Shown here piece after piece: positions 19,702 through 28,585 of a DNA stretch of 64,000 bases; the stretch's first letter is position 1; each line of letters begins with the position of its first letter. The DNA comes from Mycolicibacterium anyangense. GTDB taxonomy: Bacteria; Actinomycetota; Actinomycetes; Mycobacteriales; Mycobacteriaceae. The stretch lies in assembly GCF_010731855.1 (NCBI RefSeq), contig NZ_AP022620.1, positions 434,001 through 498,000 on the forward strand, in the 5' to 3' direction. The position numbers were made by a program, and so were the translations under genes. The notes beneath the pieces were generated by a model. The model saw only the letters and a list, made by a program, of their open reading frames with translations, was not told where the DNA came from and made no database searches.

Positions 19702-19771
19702 GTAACAACCGCGAAACGAATACCGCAGATCCGTTCACATTCGCGAAACACAGAGGCGTCGTCGCGGAAAC
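19702..19771 (+). promoter_or_regulatory. GlnR-type operator array upstream of amt-glnB-glnD
   Basis: The actinobacterial GlnR consensus alternates GTNAC and GAAAC every 11 bp. Here GTAAC (19702) and GAAAC (19713) form one half-box. TTCAC (19734), GAAAC (19745), a degenerate GCGTC (19756) and GAAAC (19767) form a full box in exact 11-bp register. The two boxes are offset by 32 bp, one helical turn more than the 22-bp period. The amt start follows at 19843. This predicts nitrogen-limitation control, in line with the genes downstream. Confidence 0.75.
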
Positions 19772-19842
19772 AACCACTGCGCATTGTCTTGGCCTAGGTC
19801 GACGGTGACTAACCGCGGCATGGGTGAAGGAGGAAACTGCGA

Positions 19843-21177
19843 GTGGATGGCTTCCCGATAATGGGTGTCCCCGACACCGGGGACACTGCATGGATGCTGG
19901 TGAGTTCGGCGTTGGTTCTGCTGATGACGCCGGGCCTTGCGTTCTTTTACGGCGGCATGGTTCGCGCCAAGGGCGTGCTCAACATGATCATGATGAGCAT
20001 CAGCGCCATGGGTGTCGTGACCGTGCTGTGGGTGCTGTTCGGCTACTCGCTGGCCTTCGGCAACGACAAGTTCAACCTCTTCGGCGATCCCACCCAGTAC
20101 TGGGGTCTCAAGGGGCTGATCGGTGGTAACGCGGCCGCGGCGGTCGCCGCGGACCCGGCCACCGGGACTGCGGCCAAGGCAGCGGTAGAGATTCCGCTCG
20201 CGGGGACCATCCCGCAGTTGGTCTTCGTGATGTTCCAGCTCATGTTCGCGATCATCACCGTCGCGCTGGTTTCCGGTGCGGTTGCCGACCGTCTGAAGTT
20301 CGGTGCCTGGCTGGTCTTCGCCGGCCTGTGGGCCACGATCGTGTACTTCCCGGTGGCACACTGGGTGTTCGCCTTCGACGGCTTCACCGGTGAGCACGGC
20401 GGCTGGATTGCCAACAAGCTCAAGGCGATCGACTTCGCGGGCGGCACGGCGGTCCATATCAACTCCGGTGCTGCAGGTCTTGCCCTGTGTCTGGTTCTCG
20501 GTCGGCGTAAGGGCTGGCCGGGCTCTCCGATGCGTCCGCACAACCTGCCGTTCGTCATGCTGGGTGCCGGTCTGCTGTGGTTCGGCTGGTACGGCTTCAA
20601 CGCCGGTTCGGCACTGAACTCCAACGGCATCGCCGCCACGACGTTCGTCACCACCACCGTTGCCACCGGCACCGCGATGCTCGCCTGGCTTCTCGTGGAG
20701 AAGATCCGCGATGGCCACGCGACGTCCCTGGGTGCTGCTTCGGGCATCGTGGCCGGCCTGGTCGCCATCACTCCGTCCTGCTCCTCGGTCAACGTCCTCG
20801 GCGCCATCGCCGTCGGTGCGATCGGTGGTGCGGTGTGTGCACTGGCAGTCGGCCTGAAGTTCAAGTTCGGCTTCGACGACGCACTCGACGTGGTCGGCGT
20901 GCACATGGTCGGTGGTCTCACCGGCACGTTGCTGATCGGGTTCCTCGCCACCCCGGAGGCGCCCGCCGCGGTCAAGGGTCTGTTCTACGGCGGCGGTTTC
21001 GATCAGCTCTGGCGCCAGGCTGTCGGTGCATTCGCGGTGTTGGCATACTCGTTCATCGTCACGACGATCTTGGCCTACATCCTCAAGTTCACGATCGGCT
21101 TGCGCGTTGACGAAGAGGATGAAGCCAGTGGCATCGACGAGGCTGAGCATGCGGAAACCGCCTATGAACTCGCATGA
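19843..21177 (+). CDS. amt: Ammonium transporter Amt
   Basis: 444 aa integral membrane channel for ammonium/ammonia with about 11 hydrophobic helices. The family start ends LAFFYGGMVRAKGVLNM. The pore twin histidines are in GTAVHINSGA and HMVGGLTGTL, and the NSGAAG signature is intact. A charged C-terminal tail is the usual PII-docking region. The GTG at 19843 has a strong AAGGAGGAAA ribosome site. It is the first gene of the GlnR-controlled amt-glnB-glnD operon, so PII should gate the channel and GlnD should modify PII. It equals M. tuberculosis Rv2920c. Confidence 0.97.
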   Translation: MDGFPIMGVPDTGDTAWMLVSSALVLLMTPGLAFFYGGMVRAKGVLNMIMMSISAMGVVTVLWVLFGYSLAFGNDKFNLFGDPTQYWGLKGLIGGNAAAAVAADPATGTAAKAAVEIPLAGTIPQLVFVMFQLMFAIITVALVSGAVADRLKFGAWLVFAGLWATIVYFPVAHWVFAFDGFTGEHGGWIANKLKAIDFAGGTAVHINSGAAGLALCLVLGRRKGWPGSPMRPHNLPFVMLGAGLLWFGWYGFNAGSALNSNGIAATTFVTTTVATGTAMLAWLLVEKIRDGHATSLGAASGIVAGLVAITPSCSSVNVLGAIAVGAIGGAVCALAVGLKFKFGFDDALDVVGVHMVGGLTGTLLIGFLATPEAPAAVKGLFYGGGFDQLWRQAVGAFAVLAYSFIVTTILAYILKFTIGLRVDEEDEASGIDEAEHAETAYELA

Positions 21178-21555
<378 letters not shown>

Positions 21556-21627
21556 CGCACGCGATGTGAGTCTCCTTGCGGCCACACCGGGTAATCGTTA
21601 GCTGGCGACGGCCGCGAGAGGACTGAA

Positions 21628-24111
21628 ATGACAAAGCACACAAGAGATTCCGCCGCCGGCGCTCCCCATTGGGAGCCGCCGGCGGCGGCTTCTTTCAAGC
21701 CCGCCAAAGACCTCGCGATCGCCAATCAGCAACTGCTGGAAGGCGGGCAGCGTCCGCTGGACTCGGCTGCGCTGCGCGATGCACTGCTGGATCTGCACGA
21801 GTTCTGGCTCAACACCAAGGCCGCTGAGATCGGAATCACCGCCACCAGTGGTTTCGCTCTGGTGGCCACCGGTGGTCTGGGCCGCCGGGAACTGGTTCCG
21901 TACTCGGACCTGGACCTGATGCTGCTGCACGACAACATGCCGCCGGAGATCGTCACCCAGGTGGCCGAGATGCTGTGGTACCCGTTGTGGGACGCCAACA
22001 TCCGGCTCGATCACAGTGTGCGGACGGTGTCGGAGGCACTGCAGGTGGCCGGTGAGGACATCTCGGCCGGCCTGGCGATGCTCGAGGTGCGCCACATCGC
22101 CGGAGATTCCGAGCTGTCGTCGCTGCTGATCGGCGGCGCCCGCCGGCAATGGCGCACCGGAATCGCCTCCCGCTTCGACGAACTCGTCGAGCACACCCAG
22201 GCGCGCTGGCAGCGCAGCGGTCAGATCGCACACCGCGCCGAACCGGACCTCAAGTGCGGCCGCGGCGGTCTGCGGGACGTCCAGTTGCTCAACGCGCTGG
22301 CTATCGCCCAGCTCGCCGACGTGTACCCGAGCACGTCGCTGGCCTCGCCGACAGGGTCACTGGGCGGTGCCCACCTGTCGTTGCTCAATGTTCGTACCGA
22401 ACTGCACCGGATCTCCAAGCGCGGGCGTGACCAACTGCTGGCCCAGTACGCCGACGAGATCGGCGCCGCACTGCGCATCGGTGACCGATTCGACCTGGCC
22501 CGCGCGTTGTCCGATGCCGCCCGGACCATCAGCTACTACGTGGACGCCGGGTTGCGTACGGCCGCCAATGCCCTTCCCCGGCGCGGGCTTTCGGCTCTGC
22601 GCCGCCCCGTCCGACGGCCGCTCGACGAGGGTGTCATCGAATACGCGGGCGAGGTGATCCTGGCCCGTGACGCCCGCCCCGAACGCGATCCCGGCCTGAT
22701 CCTGCGGGTGGCGGCCGCCTCGGCCACCACCGGTCTGCCGATCTCCGGGTCGACGCTGAGCAGGTTGGCCGACTCGGCGCCGGAATTGCGCACCCCGTGG
22801 CCGCGCGATGCCCTCAAGGATCTGCTGGTGCTACTCGCCGCCGGCCCCACGACGGTGGCGTGCGTCGAGGCGCTGGACCGCACCGGCCTGTGGGGCCGGC
22901 TGTTCCCGGAGTGGGGAGCGGTGCGTGATCTTCCGCCGCGCGACGTCATCCACATCTGGACGGTGGACCGGCATCTGGTGGAAACCGTCTCTCGGGCAAG
23001 CGCTTTCACCACCCGGGTTTCGCGGCCGGATCTGCTGGTGCTGGGGGCCCTGCTGCATGACATCGGCAAGGGCCGCGGTGGTGACCACAGCGTGATCGGT
23101 GCCGAACTCGCCGTGCAGGTGGGCACCCGGCTGGGGCTGTGGCCATCGGACATCGACCTGCTGTCGGCGATCGTGCGCTATCACCTGCTGCTGCCCGACA
23201 CCGCAACGCGGCGTGACCTGCAGAATCCGCAGACCATCGCCGACGTGGTCGAGGCGCTCAACGGTGACCCCCTGCTGCTCGAACTGCTGGATGCGCTGGC
23301 CGAGGCGGATTCACTGGCCACCGGACCAGGGGTGTGGGGCGACTGGAAGGCCTCCCTGATCGGGGACCTGGTGCGGCGCTGCCGATTGGTCATGGCGGGC
23401 GAGCCGTTGCCCCAAGCCGATCCCGTTGACCCGCACCATCTTTCGCTGGCAGCCGATCATGGCGTGCACGTCGAGCTGACGCCGGGGGAGACGGCGCACA
23501 CCTACAATGTCACGGTGATCGCCCCGGACCGGCGCGGACTGCTGTCCAAGGCGGCGGGGGTGCTTGCCCTGAACTCGTTGCGGGTGCATTCCGCAGCCAT
23601 CAACAGCGCCAGCGGCGCGGCGATCAACACATTCACGGTGTCGCCACACTTCGGTTCCCCGCCCGCGGCCGAGCTGTTGCGCCAACAGTTCATCCTGGCG
23701 CTCGACGGGGAACTCGACGTGATCGCATCGTTGGAGAAACGGGATCGGGAGGCCGCGCAGTACGGCACCGGGCGGGTCGGGGAGTCCAAGCCGGCCGTTC
23801 CGGCCAACTCCGTGTCGGCTCCGCCGCGTGTTCTGTGGCGCGATGGCAGCGGCCCGGGCCAGCTGCTGGTGGAGATCCGCACCACCGACCGCACCGGGTT
23901 GCTGGCGATCCTCACCAACGTTTTCGAACGCTCCGGTGTCGACATCGCCTGGGCCAAGATCACCACCCTGGGTTCGTCGGTGGTCGACGTGTTCGGCATC
24001 ACCGTGCCGGCGCTGAGCTCGCTCGACGATGTGCGCGCCACGCTGGAACGCGAGCTCTACGCGGTGCTTCCGACGGTGGCGCCGGCCAAACCCGTCGAAG
24101 AAGCCAGCTAG
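21628..24111 (+). CDS. glnD: PII nucleotidyltransferase/deadenylylase GlnD
   Basis: 827 aa bifunctional modifier of PII. The nucleotidyltransferase domain has GGLGRREL and the metal ligands Asp94 and Asp96 in YSDLDLMLL. The HD phosphohydrolase domain has LLHDIGKG (His477, Asp478), and two C-terminal ACT domains begin near 615 and 745 (glutamine sensing). Start ATG 21628. The first 22 codons are not conserved in related proteins and contain a very stable stem-loop (21650-21688). It is the third gene of the amt-glnB-glnD operon, 72 bp after glnB. It equals M. tuberculosis Rv2918c. Confidence 0.95.
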   Translation: MTKHTRDSAAGAPHWEPPAAASFKPAKDLAIANQQLLEGGQRPLDSAALRDALLDLHEFWLNTKAAEIGITATSGFALVATGGLGRRELVPYSDLDLMLLHDNMPPEIVTQVAEMLWYPLWDANIRLDHSVRTVSEALQVAGEDISAGLAMLEVRHIAGDSELSSLLIGGARRQWRTGIASRFDELVEHTQARWQRSGQIAHRAEPDLKCGRGGLRDVQLLNALAIAQLADVYPSTSLASPTGSLGGAHLSLLNVRTELHRISKRGRDQLLAQYADEIGAALRIGDRFDLARALSDAARTISYYVDAGLRTAANALPRRGLSALRRPVRRPLDEGVIEYAGEVILARDARPERDPGLILRVAAASATTGLPISGSTLSRLADSAPELRTPWPRDALKDLLVLLAAGPTTVACVEALDRTGLWGRLFPEWGAVRDLPPRDVIHIWTVDRHLVETVSRASAFTTRVSRPDLLVLGALLHDIGKGRGGDHSVIGAELAVQVGTRLGLWPSDIDLLSAIVRYHLLLPDTATRRDLQNPQTIADVVEALNGDPLLLELLDALAEADSLATGPGVWGDWKASLIGDLVRRCRLVMAGEPLPQADPVDPHHLSLAADHGVHVELTPGETAHTYNVTVIAPDRRGLLSKAAGVLALNSLRVHSAAINSASGAAINTFTVSPHFGSPPAAELLRQQFILALDGELDVIASLEKRDREAAQYGTGRVGESKPAVPANSVSAPPRVLWRDGSGPGQLLVEIRTTDRTGLLAILTNVFERSGVDIAWAKITTLGSSVVDVFGITVPALSSLDDVRATLERELYAVLPTVAPAKPVEEAS
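21650..21688 (+). terminator. Strong GC stem-loop at the start of glnD, terminator/attenuator-like
   Basis: An 11-bp plus 6-bp stem (one bulged C at 21677) closes a four-base CATT loop, and is followed by CTTCTTTC. The shape is that of an intrinsic terminator but it lies inside codons 8-21 of glnD. It may reduce read-through from amt-glnB into glnD or hamper translation initiation. Confidence 0.45.
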
Positions 24112-24142
24112 CGTCGCCGCGAATCGCTCGCCACGGTCCAGA

Positions 24143-24148
24143 TAGGCT
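24143..24148 (+). promoter_or_regulatory. Leaderless -10 element for ffh
   Basis: TAGGCT (TANNNT) ends six bases before the ffh GTG at 24155, and no Shine-Dalgarno precedes it. Confidence 0.45.
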
Positions 24149-24154
24149 TACGAC

Positions 24155-25723
24155 GTGTTTGAATCCCTGTCCGACCGGTTGACCGGTGCGCTCTCGGGCC
24201 TGCGCGGCAAAGGCCGGTTGACCGATGCCGACATCGACGCCACCACCCGTGAGATCCGACTGGCCCTGCTCGAGGCCGACGTTTCGCTGCCGGTGGTCCG
24301 CGCCTTCGTCAACCGCATCAAGGAGCGGGCCAAGGGTGCGGAGGTCTCGGCCGCCCTCAACCCGGCCCAGCAGGTCGTCAAGATCGTCAACGAGGAGCTC
24401 ATCGGCATCCTCGGCGGCGAGACCCGCCAGCTGGCGTTCGCCAAGAACCCGCCGACGGTCATCATGCTGGCCGGTCTGCAGGGCGCCGGTAAGACCACAC
24501 TGGCCGGAAAGCTGGCGAAGTGGCTCAAGGGCCAGGGTCACACCCCGCTGCTGGTGGCGTGCGACCTGCAACGCCCCGGTGCGGTCAACCAGCTCAAGAT
24601 CGTGGGTGAGCGGGCCGGCGTCGCCGTCTTCGCCCCGCACCCCGGCACCGCCCCGGACGCCGACGAGATCGCCGGTGCCGGTCCCGGCGACCCCGTCGCG
24701 GTCGCTGCCGCGGGCCTGGCCGAGGCCAAGGCCAAGCATTTCGACGTCGTCGTGGTGGACACCGCGGGCCGGCTCGGCATCGATGACGTGCTGATGGCGC
24801 AGGCCGCCGCGATCCGCGACGCCGTGCAGCCCGACGAGACGCTGTTCGTTCTCGACGCGATGATCGGCCAGGACGCGGTCGCCACCGCTGAGGCGTTCGG
24901 GGCCGGTGTCGGCTTCACCGGTGTGGTCCTGACCAAGCTCGACGGCGACGCCCGTGGCGGTGCTGCCCTGTCGGTGCGTGAGGTCACCGGCGTCCCGATC
25001 CTCTTTGCGTCGACCGGTGAGAAGCTCGAGGACTTCGACGTCTTCCACCCCGACCGGATGGCCAGCCGCATCCTGGGCATGGGCGACGTGCTGTCGCTCA
25101 TCGAGCAGGCCGAACAGGTCTTCGACCAGAAGAAGGCCGAGGAAGCCGCCGCCAAGATCGGCTCCGGCGAGCTGACGCTGGAGGACTTCCTCGAGCAGAT
25201 GCTGGCGATCCGCAAGATGGGCCCGATCGGCAACCTGCTGGGCATGCTGCCCGGCGCCGGCCAGATGAAGGACGCGCTGGCTGCCGTCGACGACAAGCAG
25301 CTCGACCGGCTGCAGGCGATCATCCGCGGCATGACCCCAGCCGAGCGCGCCGACCCGAAGATCATCAACGCCTCGCGGCGGCTGCGGATCGCCAACGGCT
25401 CGGGCGTCACCGTGTCGGAGGTCAATCAGCTTGTCGACCGCTTCTTCGAGGCGCGCAAGATGATGTCGCAGATGGCCGGTGCGATGGGTATGCCGTTCGG
25501 CCGCCGGTCGTCGAAGAAGGCGGCCAAGGGCAAGAACAAGCAGGCGGGCAAGAAGAAGGGCGGTCGCGGGCCGACGCCGCCCAAGACACGCAACCCGCTG
25601 TTGGCCGGTGGTCTTCCCGGTGGCTTCCCCGACCTGTCCGGTATGCCGGAGGGTCTCAACGAATTGCCGCCTGGTCTGGCCGATTTCGACCTGTCCAAGC
25701 TGAAGTTCCCCGGCAAGCAATAA
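24155..25723 (+). CDS. ffh: Signal recognition particle protein Ffh
   Basis: 522 aa GTPase that binds 4.5S/SRP RNA and signal sequences. The N domain starts FESLSDRLTGAL. G1 GLQGAGKTT is near 107, with DTAGRLGIDD and TKLDGDARGG further on. The methionine-rich M domain (about 320-440) contains MLPGAGQMKDAL and the RNA-binding SGVTVSEVNQLV...FEARKMM region. The C-terminus has a lysine-rich stretch (KKAAKGKNKQAGKKKGG) and a Gly/Pro tail not needed for the fold. It is the partner of ftsY in the same window. It equals M. tuberculosis Rv2916c. Confidence 0.98.
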   Translation: MFESLSDRLTGALSGLRGKGRLTDADIDATTREIRLALLEADVSLPVVRAFVNRIKERAKGAEVSAALNPAQQVVKIVNEELIGILGGETRQLAFAKNPPTVIMLAGLQGAGKTTLAGKLAKWLKGQGHTPLLVACDLQRPGAVNQLKIVGERAGVAVFAPHPGTAPDADEIAGAGPGDPVAVAAAGLAEAKAKHFDVVVVDTAGRLGIDDVLMAQAAAIRDAVQPDETLFVLDAMIGQDAVATAEAFGAGVGFTGVVLTKLDGDARGGAALSVREVTGVPILFASTGEKLEDFDVFHPDRMASRILGMGDVLSLIEQAEQVFDQKKAEEAAAKIGSGELTLEDFLEQMLAIRKMGPIGNLLGMLPGAGQMKDALAAVDDKQLDRLQAIIRGMTPAERADPKIINASRRLRIANGSGVTVSEVNQLVDRFFEARKMMSQMAGAMGMPFGRRSSKKAAKGKNKQAGKKKGGRGPTPPKTRNPLLAGGLPGGFPDLSGMPEGLNELPPGLADFDLSKLKFPGKQ

Positions 25724-25724
25724 C

Positions 25725-26789
25725 GTGCTGCACGTTCGCGGTCGCGGCCTGCCCGACGGCGAGCCGGTCGAGTGGTGGATCGCCGACGGGGTACTGCGCA
25801 GTGAGCCGGTTGCCGGCGCCGAGACCGTCTGGGACGGTGGCTGGGTCATCGCGGGATTGGTCGACGCCCACTGCCACGTGGGGCTGGGACCGGACGGTGA
25901 GATGCCGCTGCAGGAGGCGATCGCCCAAGCCGAGGTCGAACGTGACGCCGGCGCGCTGCTGCTGCGGGATTGCGGTTCGCCCACCGACACCCGCGGTCTC
26001 GACGATCATCACGACCTGCCGCGGATCATCCGGGCGGGCAGGCATCTCGCGCGTCCGAAGCGCTACGGTCGAGGCCACGCCATCGAGCTGGAAGACGAGT
26101 GGCAGCTGCCCGAGGCGCTGGCGCAGCAGGCCCGGCGGTCGGACGGGTGGGTCAAACTGGTCGGCGACTGGATCGATCGCTCGGTGGGTGATCTGGCCCC
26201 GTTGTGGTCCGACGCCGTGTTGCACGCCGCAATCGATGCGGCCCACGCGGCGGGCGCCAGGGTGACCGCCCATGTCTTCAGCGAGGATGCGCTGCCCGGC
26301 TTGATCGCGGCGGGTATCGACTGCATCGAACACGGCACCGGTTTGACCGAGGACACCATCGCGATGATGGTCGAGCACGGCACCGCACTGGTGCCCACTT
26401 TGATCAATATCGATAACTTCCCCGAATTTGCCGCTGGTGCAAGCAAATTCCCGCTCTACGCGACTCATATGCGCGAGCTGTATGCGAGCTGCCCGCAGCG
26501 GATCGCCGCGGCCAGGGACGCCGGTGTGCCGATCTATGCGGGTAGTGACGCGGGCAGCCATGTCGAGCACGGCCGGATCGCCGACGAGGTCGACGCGCTG
26601 ACCGGGATTGGGATGACACCCACCGAGGCGCTCGGTGCCGCCTGCTGGGACGCCCGGCGCTGGCTGGGTAGGCCCGCCCTGGAAGACGGCGCGCCCGCGG
26701 ATCTGCTGTGTTTCCAGCAGGATCCGCGAGACGGCGCCGGCGTGCTGTCCCGGCCGGACCGGGTAATCCTGCGCGGTCGGGTGTTCTAG
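25725..26789 (+). CDS. Amidohydrolase-superfamily metal-dependent hydrolase
   Basis: 354 aa TIM-barrel hydrolase. Metal-binding motifs are DAHCHVGLG (HxH), TAHVFSED, CIEHGTGL and the late YAGSDAGSH aspartate, the imidazolonepropionase/prolidase-like arrangement. A small N-terminal composite beta domain (VRGRGLPDGEPVEWW) and its C-terminal completion (RVILRGRVF) are present, so the protein is complete. GTG start one base after the ffh stop. Its TAG shares CTAG (26786-26789) with the opposing small gene. It corresponds to M. tuberculosis Rv2915c. The substrate is unknown. Confidence 0.85.
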   Translation: MLHVRGRGLPDGEPVEWWIADGVLRSEPVAGAETVWDGGWVIAGLVDAHCHVGLGPDGEMPLQEAIAQAEVERDAGALLLRDCGSPTDTRGLDDHHDLPRIIRAGRHLARPKRYGRGHAIELEDEWQLPEALAQQARRSDGWVKLVGDWIDRSVGDLAPLWSDAVLHAAIDAAHAAGARVTAHVFSEDALPGLIAAGIDCIEHGTGLTEDTIAMMVEHGTALVPTLINIDNFPEFAAGASKFPLYATHMRELYASCPQRIAAARDAGVPIYAGSDAGSHVEHGRIADEVDALTGIGMTPTEALGAACWDARRWLGRPALEDGAPADLLCFQQDPRDGAGVLSRPDRVILRGRVF

Positions 26790-27064
26790 CCGACGGGTGC
26801 GATGGGCAATTCCAGACCGATTGTGTGATCGTTCGAGGTGTTGGTTTGGGCGCTGAGGTGAGTGGCCGCGCTCTTGGCTGCTTCGCCTACACCCGCCGCC
26901 CCGACGGGGGCGATGGGCAGCTCCGCCCCGATGTGGGTGCCTGCACCCGGCCCCGGATTTCCCGGACCGACATGGCCTGCCGCGGCCGCCGGGCCGGCCA
27001 GAATCAGCGAGCATGCTGCCAGCCCGCCGAGTGCTGCCGCCAGAGATGTCATGGTGCGCTTCAT
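26786..27064 (-). CDS. Small exported protein with ELPIAPVG repeats
   Basis: 92 aa. ATG 27064 opens a clear signal peptide: KR, a hydrophobic core ending LILAGPAAAA, and an AxA-type cleavage near residue 29. The mature part is about 60 residues, rich in Gly, Pro and Ala, and contains GAELPIAPVG in the middle and GLELPIAPVG as its very C-terminus. No catalytic motif is seen. I cannot name a family. The repeated octapeptide suggests a binding or surface role. The gene lies alone between a hydrolase and a LexA-box HNH gene, and ends in a stop codon overlapping the opposing gene's stop. Confidence 0.65.
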   Translation of the reverse strand: MKRTMTSLAAALGGLAACSLILAGPAAAAGHVGPGNPGPGAGTHIGAELPIAPVGAAGVGEAAKSAATHLSAQTNTSNDHTIGLELPIAPVG

Positions 27065-27206
27065 ATCGGGATTTCCCTCGACTCGTGACGCCACCCCGTG
27101 GTGGCGATCTGCTCCGCATACGATGCGCGTCTTTGAGCGTGACGTCTGTCCACCGTCGGGGCCTGGGTGCGGACGATTCCGACGTCCGCCGATCGGGGGA
27201 CAGCCG

Positions 27207-28550
27207 TCACGCCGCGTCGTTGTCGTTGTGCTCGATGAGCCGTTCGGGGTGGTGGTAGCTGTTGATGCCACCGCCGTCGAACGGAAGCTGTGGTGGTGGG
27301 ACCCACTCGGTGGTTCCGTCGGCCCGTTTTCGGACGCTCCAGCCCTCGTCGAGCAGTTTGTGGTCGGGAGGGCAGGCCTGGGTCAGCTTGTCGATATTGG
27401 TCAGGCCACCTTTGGCCCACTCGTCGATATGGTGCACTTCGGTGCGGTATCCCGGCGCGTCGCAACCCGGCCGGGTGCAGCCACGATCCTTGCTGTGCAG
27501 CATGATTCGCTGGTCGCCGGTGGCCAGGCGCTTGGTGCGGCCCAGCCACAGCGCCTGGCCGCTGACCCCGTCGAACAGGGCCAGGTAGTGATAGGCATGG
27601 ATGGCCATCCGGATCACGTCGGTCATCGGGAGCAGGGTGCCACCGCCGGTGACGCCATGCCCGGACTTGGACTGCAGGTCCTGCAGCGTGGCCGAGACGA
27701 TGACGGTGACCGGTAATCCGTTGTGCTGCCCCAGGGTGGGGTTGCCGAGCTGACCGCGCACCAGAGCGCTCAACGCGTCGTGCTGGCGTTGACCATGGCT
27801 GCGGGCATCCCGAGCCGCGATGTCATCGGTGAGTTCTGTGGTGACGGTGGGGCTTTGGTCATCGGGATTGCACATGCCGGGTGCGGCAAACTTGGCGAAC
27901 CAGGCGTCGAGCATGGCCCGCAGTTCCGGATCTGCGATGAGTTTGCCGACGCTCATGCCGTCTGCTCGTTGTCCGCCGCACCAGGTGAACCCGCGCTTGC
28001 GGGCGCGGTCGTCGTCGGAGAAGGTGCCGTCGGGGTTGAGGGTCAGTGCCAGGCGGGTGGCGACTTTCTCCAGCTGGTCGGGACGCAGGTTCGCCGCATG
28101 CTCGGCCAGCGCGGCTTCGGCCTTCTCGATCTCGGCGGGTGGGACATGGTCGGGGAGGTCGCGGAAGAACTTCTGGATGACCCGCAGGTGTTCTGCGTCG
28201 AGCAGGCCCCGATGCCACGTCACGGAGGTGGCCGGCAGCAGGGGTGCCAGGGGCTCACCGGTCAGGGTGATGCGGTCGGCTAGGTCTCCGGCGTCGCGGA
28301 GCCGGCGACGTGCCTCGGTGCGGCTGATGCGCAAGACGTCGGCCAAGCTGATCGGTGGCGGCGGACAGCCAGGGACATGGTCGAGGCGCGCCACGTGGTC
28401 GTGGGCGATAGCGATCTGGCGGCGGCGGAGCGTCTCGAGACGGTCCAGGACGTGATAGCGCGCGATCGCGTCGACGGCGTCCAGATCGGCGGCGGCGAGC
28501 TCCTCTACGACAGCGTCGAGGTCCTCGAGAACCGCCATGATCGAACGCAT
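27207..28550 (-). CDS. DUF222/HNH endonuclease-like protein of the 13E12 repeat family
   Basis: 447 aa. An N-terminal helical DUF222 domain (about 10-290) is followed by a C-terminal HNH domain with CTRPGCDAPG, the TEVHHIDEWAKGG core and NIDKL...CPPDHKL, giving the zinc cysteines and the His-Asn-His catalytic set. The family is dispersed in many copies in mycobacterial genomes (REP13E12) and several members are LexA-controlled. ATG 28550 lies inside a perfect SOS box, with a TACGCT -10 seven bases upstream on this strand, so transcription is probably leaderless and damage-inducible. ATG 28538 is an alternative start. Its exact DNA target or role is not known. Confidence 0.85.
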   Translation of the reverse strand: MRSIMAVLEDLDAVVEELAAADLDAVDAIARYHVLDRLETLRRRQIAIAHDHVARLDHVPGCPPPPISLADVLRISRTEARRRLRDAGDLADRITLTGEPLAPLLPATSVTWHRGLLDAEHLRVIQKFFRDLPDHVPPAEIEKAEAALAEHAANLRPDQLEKVATRLALTLNPDGTFSDDDRARKRGFTWCGGQRADGMSVGKLIADPELRAMLDAWFAKFAAPGMCNPDDQSPTVTTELTDDIAARDARSHGQRQHDALSALVRGQLGNPTLGQHNGLPVTVIVSATLQDLQSKSGHGVTGGGTLLPMTDVIRMAIHAYHYLALFDGVSGQALWLGRTKRLATGDQRIMLHSKDRGCTRPGCDAPGYRTEVHHIDEWAKGGLTNIDKLTQACPPDHKLLDEGWSVRKRADGTTEWVPPPQLPFDGGGINSYHHPERLIEHNDNDAA

Positions 28551-28556
28551 GTTCGA
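28541..28556 (-). promoter_or_regulatory. Perfect LexA (SOS) box at the start of the HNH gene
   Basis: TCGAAC-GCAT-GTTCGA is an exact match to the mycobacterial SOS palindrome TCGAAC-N4-GTTCGA. It covers the start codon at 28550-28548 and lies just downstream of the TANNNT -10 (28558-28563, minus strand), so bound LexA would block transcription start. Confidence 0.9.
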
Positions 28557-28557
28557 G

Positions 28558-28563
28558 AGCGTA
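28558..28563 (-). promoter_or_regulatory. -10 element of the SOS-controlled HNH gene
   Basis: TACGCT on the minus strand, seven bases before the ATG at 28550, in the leaderless arrangement. No good -35 is seen at the usual spacing. Confidence 0.5.
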
Positions 28564-28585
28564 CGCCCGGGCACCGACAATACGG

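Noticed and set aside
27207..28550. DUF222/HNH gene as part of an insertion sequence or intein/intron remnant
   Set aside because: No terminal inverted repeats, target duplication, or transposase/reverse transcriptase domain are seen. It is a normal 13E12-family gene.
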